Of a stretch of 64,000 nt of DNA, positions 56,760-64,000 are shown one piece after another. A program made the translations under genes and the position numbers. The DNA lies in assembly GCA_914767885.1 (NCBI GenBank), contig CAJZBQ010000053.1, positions 1,054,001 through 1,118,000 on the forward strand. The letters are read 5' to 3'. The stretch is from Blepharisma stoltei (lineage: Eukaryota > Ciliophora > Heterotrichea > Heterotrichida > Blepharismidae). Positions within the stretch are counted from its first letter, which is position 1, and every line of letters begins with the position of its first letter. The notes below the pieces were generated by a model. It saw nothing but the letters and a program-made list of their open reading frames with translations. It was not told where the DNA came from and ran no database searches.

Positions 56760-59483
56760 TTAAGAATGCTCAGCTAAAAACTTTCTCACTTTTTCTGCCT
56801 TGTTATTTGCTCCTACTTGCTCAAGTAAGGGTAAAGCTTCTTCCATCAGTTGTATAGCTCCCATCAGATTAAACCCTTCCACCAATAAAAACGCCTTCAA
56901 ATACAGCGCTTTTGCTCTCTGAAACTGCTTCTGCTTTTTTCTCTGGTTAAATTTCAGCAGCAACAAATAATCTTCAATTGCACAAAGCCCATCATCAATA
57001 TGCACATGATGTTTAACCGCCAATTTTGCTATTTTATATAAAAAATCAGGCTCCGAGCATACCAAAAATGCATCATTTGACAGCTGCTGAGCCTGCACAG
57101 GCAATTTTTTGCTTTTTTTATCCTCCAGTCCTTTAAACTTATATTCAACATTATTTTTCGATAAATACGACTCAAAATAGTCCTCAGATAAAATATTGGC
57201 CTGGGTATTTCTATAATTTGTATAGCTATAAGACTTAGATGACTCTATTGCTTTATTACAAGCTGCTTCTAGCTCATCTAAATTTTTTGCCCTTTTAAGG
57301 GTCTTTGTATATGGGATTTCTGCAAATGGAAGAGGTGGGAAAACCTTGGCTAAGCATTTTAATAAGATAATCGCATCAGCAGGGGTCGCTGTTATAGACA
57401 AAACGTCAGCGTACAGAATATGCATTTTCATTCATACAGATACAGGGAATTTCACGACTTTGCAGCGTGAAATCATCGCTTTGCCAATTTTTTTGAGAAG
57501 TTTGGAATTATTTTGGATTTTTAAGTATTTGAAGACTTCGTCATAAGCTTTTAAATATAAAGTATCAGAGCTAGAGACTTCGTCAAGCAGCTCAATGGCC
57601 TCTTCCTCTTCTCCTTTCATTCATAATAGCCTTGCATCATAGCATTCTCCTATTTCTTTACTGAAAACTTTTACTTGATCACACAAATTTTTACAGTTAG
57701 CTAGCTCTTCTTCAGTCATATTTGCCTTAAAACTGTTTTTAAGGGTATCAATAAGCTCAATTTTAGGCCTGATGTCTTCATATAGCTGCTTAATTTCATT
57801 TAATTTTGGAACTTCAGTGCTTGGCAGCAATTTTCTTGCTTTTTTGATCGCTTTTGAGGCTTCATATATCTGCTTGTCCTCTACCAGGACTTTGGCAAGC
57901 CAATAATAAATCTTCCCAAACCTCGTCTTATTGCAAAGCCTCAAGCTTTCTTCAAGCGCTGCAATTGCTGACCCTCTATAGCTTGGGTCTGCAGATTTTG
58001 CACAGATTCTGCCATAATGATACAAAAACACTGTATATGTCGGATGCTCATTGAATTTTTGCATTAAAAGTTCTAGACAATTTGGGAGTTTTCCGTTCTG
58101 AGCGTATGATTTTGCGTAGATTATGCAGAAAAGGATATAGTACTGATGGTTTTCATAGTCTGTGATCCTTAAAAATGCTTCAGCTGCCAAATCTTCTGAT
58201 TTGAGATATTCATGCTGCTTGTAGTAATAATGTTCCCATAGCACAATATAAGCTTCTGGGATATCAGGGTTTGATTTAATTAATTCTTGCAAGATGTCTA
58301 GGCCTTTTTCTTCTTGGTCTTGTTTTAGAAACAGTGTGCTTCATGCTAAATAGCCATAATAAGTATCAATTTCTTTTATATTACTTGCGTAGTATTGGGG
58401 AACTTCTATTTCTGAGCCACATTCAAGCTGTTTTGATAGAGAAATTTCCATTAGCCCCCACAGTATTTCTATTTGTTTTTTATTCTCCCTAAGCACAGTA
58501 ACCATTGCTTCTTTTAAATTTAATAGGTCATGTCTATTTCCTGCAAGTTTTCATTGCACAAATTGGTACCAGGTTAAAAAAAGGACGTCTTTTGGCTTGT
58601 TTCGTAAAGCCACTCTTAGGTGTTTTATTGATTCTTCATATTTTTCTTCATATGCCAAAACCCTTCCTAGTCCAAAATTTGCTTCATTGGACTGTGGGAG
58701 TTTTTGCAACATTTCTTCAAAAACTTGTTTACATGTTGATAAATTAATGAATATTGAAAAGGAGGATACTAATCAGAGTAAACACTTTTTTAAAAATAAT
58801 TATAATAATAGGTTTGGTAAATTTGTAGTAAAAATAATGAGAAATGGGATAATTCATAGTCAGGGATTAAATCATGCAAAGATTTATTTTTCACAATATA
58901 GCACATGAAGCATGAGCCATTGTCAATGTGAAGTTTTCGAGTTGATGGCTTTAATAATGATTCACCAGGACTCATATTTTGTTGTTGCCCTGTGTATTTT
59001 CTTCTGTTTCTAACTTCTTCTTGGACCATTTCTTCAACTTTTTCTGGAGAATACTGAGTCATTGTTTGAGGATCATTTTCTTCATGCCCCAGCTTTTCTT
59101 TGATTATCCTGTTTCTCTTACTCGCTCATAATATTTTTATGCAGCATTAATAATTTTTTAAAATCATTTTTTCAAGAATATTAAATATTTTTTTGCAAAT
59201 TATTGAGCTTTAAAAATAATCTTAATTAATAGCGCATTTTAAAAAAATTCTTATATATATTAAAAAAAAAAATTCCACATAAAATATTTATATAATTAAT
59301 AAATCCACAAAAAGCTTGCTTTTGATAAAGAAAATTAGAAACTTTTATTTTTGAGAGCACAGATTCTGAAAACTCGTCTTTAATTATGCTGACTTCATCA
59401 ACTTCTGGAATTGTAAGATTTAAATCTTGATTTGCCTTCTGCCTATTAGTAAAGCCAGTATTAGATGAATCTTGTGTGCTCAT
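56760..59483 (-). CDS. TPR-repeat protein
   Basis: Blocks 59483-59291, 59130-58870 and 58741-56760 join to 811 residues. After a polar N-terminus, TPR-like helix pairs begin at SNEANFGLGRVLAYEEKYEE. They continue through AIAALEESLRLCNKTRFGKI, IYYWLAKVLVEDKQIYEASK and EAIELLDEVSSSDTLYLKAY, to a final pair near GAIQLMEEALPLLEQVG. UGA Trp codons occur about six times. TPR arrays mediate protein assembly; ciliary (BBS/IFT) or APC/C relatives are possible but not shown. A SINE-alpha copy lies just upstream. Confidence 0.8.
58742..58869. other. IES, 128 bp, in TPR gene
   Basis: TA at 58740-58741 and 58868-58869. Removal reads KNKSLHDLSTCKQVFEEM. Confidence 0.8.
59131..59290. other. IES, ~160 bp, in TPR gene
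   Basis: TA at 59129-59130 and 59289-59290. Removal reads GFINYIWASKRNRIIKEK. The right TA is ambiguous by 2-4 bases. Confidence 0.65.
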
Positions 59484-59537
59484 CAAAAATCAAAGAAATT
59501 ATAAAAATGAAATTAAAAATCCACAATTTTCCTTATC

Positions 59538-59943
59538 TTAATCTTAATTATCTATAACGCTTTAAGTCCACTATGGGTAGCCAACTCCAGAGCTGCCACC
59601 ATATTTATTCACGTGTCGGGTCCATGGACCGCTGGATAGACCTACTTTAATCACCAGGGCACGGGTAAGTACAGCGTTCCGGCTTCGCTGCCGCTACGGC
59701 TTTATTCCGACTCAACTCCTGCGCGTGTTCCGCCTGAGGGTCCACCTCCTCGGGTGTGCTGAGGGGTAAAGACCTGAGCTCTTGATCGCACTGAGGAGCA
59801 GTTCTTTGGTTATCTCCAAAGTTAAGCCGCTATTGCTGTGCAGAAGTTCTCGAGGTAAAAAACCCAACCCCATAAATAAAATTGCTTGAGTGAGAGAAAA
59901 TTAGCGGAGCTAATTTCGCTTGAAGCGAAGCCATTTTATTTAT
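59538..59943 (-). mobile_element. SINE-alpha copy, 406 bp
   Basis: Perfect 15-bp duplication ACAATTTTCCTTATC at 59523-59537 and 59944-59958. On the minus strand it begins tataaataaaatggc, like the start of SINE-beta, and ends with an aagattaa tail. Intergenic between the TPR and coiled-coil genes. Confidence 0.92.
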
Positions 59944-59967
59944 ACAATTTTCCTTATCAAAATTAAT

Positions 59968-60658
59968 TTATTGCCCTGACCTTCTTAGCCTAATGATTTC
60001 TTGCTTTATCAAATCAAGCTGATCCATGCTTCTTTTATATTTATTTTGGAGCTCCCCTATAATCGTCTGTAAAGCCTGAGCTTCTTTTTCTAAATTTTCT
60101 GAAATTTCTTTGTTTTCTTCAATTCTGCTTTTGGTTTCTTGAGCTTTGAGGCCTTCAAGCTGCAGAACCAAGTGATAGTCTTGCACTTTTCCTTCAGCAA
60201 ATTCTTTAAACCCTGTATATGCTTCATCTGTGAGCTGTTGCCATTTTGACTGCAGTTTCCCTCCTTTTATAAAAGGTTTATGCTATTTTTCTATGAATTG
60301 CTTTAGTTTTCAGGCATTTTTTATATTTTTTTTAATTATTTCTATTAGCAATACCTATAAATTCCTGATTTTGCGATTCCAAAGCCTTCAGCTCAGTTTT
60401 TTTACTTTCCAATAAATTCCTTAAATCAGTAAACTCATGATTTATTGCTGGATCTGCTAAAATTGGCTTTCTCATGGCCTTGATTGTGTGTAGTTGCAAA
60501 CTGAAATTTTCTTGTTTTGCATTAATTAAACTTTTCAGCTTTTCGATTTCTTGGTTTTTAAGCTGCAGCCTGATGCTCATTGCTTCATTGGATTTTTTAT
60601 GTTTTTCTATTTCTGAGATGACTGTGAGATATCGCTCATCAGACTGAGCCATTTCCAT
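59968..60658 (-). CDS. Coiled-coil protein, weakly WTAP-like
   Basis: Blocks 60658-60358 and 60269-59968 join to 200 residues, predicted coiled coil nearly throughout (RLQLKNQEIEKLKSLINAKQ; ENLEKEAQALQTIIGEL). A central segment KWQQLTDEAYTGFKEFAEGK is faintly like the WTAP/Mum2 region of the m6A writer complex. Coiled coils give misleading similarity, so this is only a hint. Confidence 0.6.
60270..60357. other. IES, 88 bp, in coiled-coil gene
   Basis: TTTATA at both ends. Removal reads SQNQEFIKGGKLQSKWQQL. Confidence 0.7.
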
Positions 60659-60773
60659 ATTATCAATTTAGAATAAAAAATAGAAGACTAATTTTAAGTA
60701 TTTGAAAATCCTTTATTTAAGGAAAAATTAAATTCTAAGCACATATAAATATTTAATATAGCCTAAATTAAGA

Positions 60774-63285
60774 TTATTCATCTAAGCTTTCAACATCTTC
60801 ATCCTGTGGCATCTCCACCTCTACGTCTGGCTCTTTATAAGGAGCTTTAGGATCAATTCCAATATCTTGTGCAATCATCCATTGAACTTTTTGATAGAAA
60901 TCTCTTGGGTCAGAAACGAAAAATCCTGACTGAATCAGCGAAATATCATACATCATAGCTGCTAGGTCTCTCAGCTCCATATCATTTGGTAAAAGCTAAA
61001 TAGTCCTTACATTTGCCCATTCGTTCATTTTTTTGACCATTGGGTGTGCTGGGTTAAGTTCCCAAATTTTTTTCATTGGCTCATAACTATATAAAAACTT
61101 ACGCTGACTGGTCTTTTTTGCCAAAAGCTTGGTGCTTGCTGATTCTTTCCATGTTCGCTGACTGCCCAGAGTCTCCAGTCGTCACAATGCTTGGCTCATC
61201 ATCTAGCTTGCTGCTGATAGTGACAGTGTTTACTTTGTTCGGGATTAGTCCTCTAAGCCAATCTGTAAGTACATAGTAATATTTTTTAAGCTTTTTTTCT
61301 TTTTTCCTAGCGTCTTCTTCATTTTCTTCAGGAAGGCTCCATTCGTCAATTCCTACGTTTTGTAAATGCATTTTTTCGTATTCGTGTAATGAATTTACAG
61401 CATATTCGTCAATAGGGTCATCTAAAATTAAAACTTCATAGCCACGCTTTTTAAGTTTCTGGATAAGTGGTGACTGGTCAAGCTTAACTTTGTCATCTCC
61501 TGCAATGAAAAAGATGTCTTCTTGTCCTTCCTTCATTCTGCCGATATAATCATCAAGGCTTGTCAGTTCATTAAGATTATAAGTGCTGTAGAACCTTAAA
61601 AGCTTGGAAAGTCTGGCTTTATTTTTGCCGTCTTCCATAAGGCCAAGTTTTATATGTTTTCCGAATTCTTTGAAAAATTCTATTTTACAGTGGAAATTTT
61701 CCTTATAATTTATTTTTTTTGTTGCATCCGGTGTCTAATTTTAAAAGGCTATAAGCAAAATGGCCAACAAATTATATATATTCATTGAAGCCATCTTCGT
61801 CTGCTCCTTCATCAGCCATTTCTTGAAGTTCTTGCAAGATTTTTCTGGTTATTTTAGTATTAAGAAGTTTCAATATTTTAGTATGCTGGATATTTTCTCT
61901 GGCCACATTTAGCGGCAAATCATCAGAATCGACGACTCCTCTGATAAAGCTTAGGTATCTTGGGACTAATTCTTGGAAATCTTCAGTAATCATAACTCTT
62001 TTCACATAGAGCTTGATTGGCGCTGCCTGCGAATAATAATTTCTAAATAAATCTGAGCTAGAAGTCTTAGGAATATATAGCAAAGCTCTGAATTCTACCT
62101 CTCCTTCTGCTGTAAAATGAATCCAGCTCATTGGGTCTTTAGAATCTTTAGTTAAGCTTTTATAAAAACTGGAGTATTCTTCGTCAGAAACGTCTTCTCT
62201 CAGCCAAATCGGCTTGTTTTCGTTGACTCTTTCCCATTGCCAGACTTTTTCTCTGACGATTTTTGATTTTTCTTCATCTTGGGAGTCTTCGTCTTCGACT
62301 TCTTTAGAGACGTCTTTTTTTACTCTTAAATAAATAGGGTATTGGACGAACTCAGAGTATTTTCTGACTGTTTTTCTTAAAATTTCTTCGTCGACGAAGT
62401 CAAGAGCGTCTTGTTTTAGCTTGATGGTGACTCTGGTTCCTCTTCCAAGGGTGTTCCCACGAGGGTCTTCGATTACGCTAAAGGTGTTTCCTGCCCTGGA
62501 CATCCAGATGTGCTGGGAATCGTCGTTATGCTTGCTTGTCACAATAATTTGTTCAGCAACTAAGAAATTGCTATAAAAACCGACGCCGAATTGACCGATT
62601 AGGTTTATATCAGTGCCTGCTGAGAGAGCTTCGACGAATTGGGTGGTGCCAGACTTGGCGATGGTTCCGAGATGCTTGATGAGGTCGTCTTTGGTCATCC
62701 CGATGCCTGTGTCAGTGACACTTACAGTTCTGGCTTCTTTATCGTATTCTATGAAAAGTTCAAGGTCTTTTTTATCTCCAAGAACTGTGTCATCAGTAAT
62801 TGCGAGATATCTTATCTTGTCTAATGCATCTGAGCCATTTGAAATAGTTTCTCTGAGGAAAATATCTTTATGGGTGTATAGAGGATAATTAGGATTATTA
62901 AAGTCAGGCGTTAGCTATATTGGTGACGTAGTCACCAAAGACTTCTTGTACGGAGGCTCTACCACTTTTCGACTCCAGCCTAGAGGTCTATCCCTCATAC
63001 GAGTACCTTCTGTCTCCTCCTTGAGGCTTTAGTCTTGAGTGGGCAGCTATGGGTGTATAGAGAGTGGATGAAAATGTCCATGACTCTAGAAACATCTGCT
63101 TGGAATTCATGTTTTTCTGCATCAGTCTCATCAAATCCTTCTATATCCAAATCAGAAGCTTCTGATGACTCAGCTGGAGGAAGGGGCACTTCTTCATCAA
63201 GGGTTTCTTGCGATTGTGTAGGTTCTTCAGTTGCTTCTTGGGCAAAGCAAGATAGAGCTAAAAATAGCAAGAAGTATCTAACCAT
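60774..63285 (-). CDS. HSP90 family chaperone with signal peptide (GRP94-like)
   Basis: Blocks 63285-63050, 62870-61777, 61682-61103, 61086-61011 and 60995-60774 join to 735 residues. An N-terminal signal peptide (MVRYFLLFLALSCFAQEA) and an acidic spacer come first. The ATPase domain follows: KDIFLRETISNGSDALDKIR, VTDTGIGMTKDDLIKHLGTI and GQFGVGFYSNFLVA. The middle domain has RALLYIPK, YVKRVMI and GVVDSDDLPLNVAREN. The catalytic Arg/Glu regions look intact. The signal peptide suggests ER residence, but the protein ends ..DEDVESLDE with no KDEL/HDEL-type signal. One codon difference stands out: ETISNGSDALD has Gly where most have Ala. Interruptions are two introns (15 and 16 nt) and two IESs. 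Confidence 0.92.
60996..61010 (-). other. 15-nt intron (GTAAGGACTATTTAG) in HSP90
   Basis: Removal reads KKMNEWANLLPNDMELRD. Confidence 0.9.
61087..61102 (-). other. 16-nt intron (GTAAGTTTTTATATAG) in HSP90
   Basis: Removal reads GKKDQSAYEPMKKIWELN. Confidence 0.9.
61683..61776. other. IES, 94 bp, in HSP90
   Basis: TA at 61681-61682 and 61775-61776. Removal reads EDGFNEYIEFFKEFGKHI. Confidence 0.9.
62871..63049. other. IES, 179 bp, in HSP90, equal to a SINE-like insertion
   Basis: The 15-mer tatgggtgtatagag occurs at 62869-62883 and 63048-63062 and contains three TA dinucleotides. Removal of one copy and the insert restores HSLYTHKDIFLRETISN. Confidence 0.93.
62884..63047 (-). mobile_element. 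SINE-delta, 164 bp
   Basis: On the minus strand it runs gctgcccactcaagac to a TTTAATAATCCTAATTATC tail. The 15-bp target duplication is perfect, so the insertion is recent. No coding capacity. Confidence 0.85.
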
Positions 63286-63522
63286 TTTTTATACACGTGT
63301 TAAATTTGCAATATTTAATACAAATATTCTAAGATCTATATTAAAATTCCTGAGCGTTTTAGCTGAGAATTTTTCACATTCTTTTGAATTATCTTTTTTA
63401 TTTATTATACATTTAAATTGTATATCAATTATCAATAAAACTAAGAATTCATTACTTTCGCTATAGCTAAACAAGAGATTAAAATATAAAAAATATATGT
63501 AATTCTCATTTAAAGATACTTA

Positions 63523-63840
63523 TTCCCCCTCCGTGAGCGAACAAGAAAATCTTGGCGAGAGGCTAATTTGTTTTTTAGAAAAATTTTTTTTTTCGAAATT
63601 TTAAAAAAATCCTAATTCGCAAAAATTGGAAAGCAAATATTAATTTGATTTGCAAAATTTATGTTTTTAAAACGCGATTTGTTTAAAATTAAACAGAATT
63701 AGCTCTAAATTTCATTATACTAATTATCACTTATATGTCAAAAATTTTTCATAAAAAAATTTCTGTTCGCTTACAGAGGGTGAGTTTTTGGGCAAGAAAT
63801 AGGGATTTTTCTAATGGTTTTGCTCGCTCACAGAGGGGGG
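63523..63840. mobile_element. Family A MITE, 318 bp, left hairpin partly deleted
   Basis: TTA at 63520-63522 and 63841-63843. The left TIR ccccctccgtgagcgaacaa is present but its hairpin partner is missing. The conserved core and the doubled right TIR remain. It sits 36 bp before the DPY30 start codon. Confidence 0.85.
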
Positions 63841-63878
63841 TTAATAAAACCGTGACAGTTATATTGCAAGAGTTATAA

Positions 63879-64000
63879 ATGGCTTCACAAAGACAATCAC
63901 AGCAAATCCCACAAGAAAGCCCTCCACGCAAGCCAGATCCAGCATTACAATCCCTCCCTATCCGTGCCTACTTAGATCAATCAGTTGTTCCTATACTTTT
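63879..64000 (+). CDS. DPY30: DPY30-like protein, N-terminal part, runs off the window
   Basis: From ATG 63879: a polar N-terminus, then the Dpy-30 dimerisation motif LPIRAYLDQSVVPIL, which is nearly invariant in the family. DPY30 is a core subunit of SET1/MLL histone H3K4 methyltransferase complexes; the same motif also occurs in radial-spoke and adenylate-kinase-linked ciliary proteins. The short N-terminus favours the former. Confidence 0.88.
   Translation, partial: MASQRQSQQIPQESPPRKPDPALQSLPIRAYLDQSVVPIL

Overview
The window reads as germline (micronuclear) DNA of a heterotrich ciliate, most likely Blepharisma. Three sequence facts support this. (1) Conserved proteins read through in-frame UGA at tryptophan positions (START proteins, enoyl-CoA hydratase, ABC transporter, cyclase, SEN1 helicase), while UAA and UAG end genes. 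(2) Four introns are only 15-16 nt long, GTA...TAG (major facilitator gene, Sec61 beta, two in HSP90). (3) About 40 insertions with no splice signals interrupt conserved reading frames. Nearly all lie between two TA dinucleotides, and removing the insert plus one TA restores frame and protein family. These behave as internal eliminated sequences (IESs), 49 to ~830 bp long. The genus name is an inference from this combination. IES coordinates were derived by hand from frame and homology. Where TATA repeats occur the exact TA can shift by 2-4 bases.

Layout. 1-6 kb: start of a serine carboxypeptidase (minus), a DCC-family protein, a DIxGAxP repeat protein and a RING-like protein. 6.8-14.3 kb: three START-domain paralogues, prohibitin-2, a major facilitator carrier, and intergenic repeats. 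15.6-21.5 kb: mitochondrial ribosomal protein uS9 and a nucleotidyl cyclase with a voltage-sensor-like channel region. 22.5-29.7 kb: an A20/AN1 zinc-finger protein, the ribosome-biogenesis GTPase BMS1, two tandem NAD(P)H:quinone-reductase-like genes, Sec61 beta and enoyl-CoA hydratase. 29.8-33.4 kb: an unusual AT-rich, UGA-rich cluster with two divergent E2-like genes around a Kelch-like gene. 33.5-38.8 kb: a SEN1-type helicase and an SLC18-like transporter. 40-50 kb: two tandem four-TM proteins, a large WD40/pentapeptide-repeat protein and two tandem aspartic proteases. 50-64 kb: a full ABCB transporter, a histone H2B fragment, a small unknown protein, a TPR protein, a coiled-coil protein, an HSP90 with a signal peptide, and the start of DPY30.

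Mobile DNA. Two families of MITE-like elements recur. Family A ends in CTCCC...CTCCGTGAG; family B ends in CTCCC...CCTTTAAATTG. Where intact, both are flanked by a 3-bp TNA duplication (TTA, TAA or TGA). Short SINE-like retroposons carry 8-21 bp target duplications and several have TAATC-type tails. In at least four genes (HSP90, cyclase, aspartic protease, RING gene) the TA pair that restores the frame lies in or at the edge of the retroposon's own target duplication. This suggests that retroposition itself can create an IES. Paralogous aspartic proteases share none of their five IES positions, so IES gain here is recent. Most genes are housekeeping; I see no operon-like metabolic pathway.
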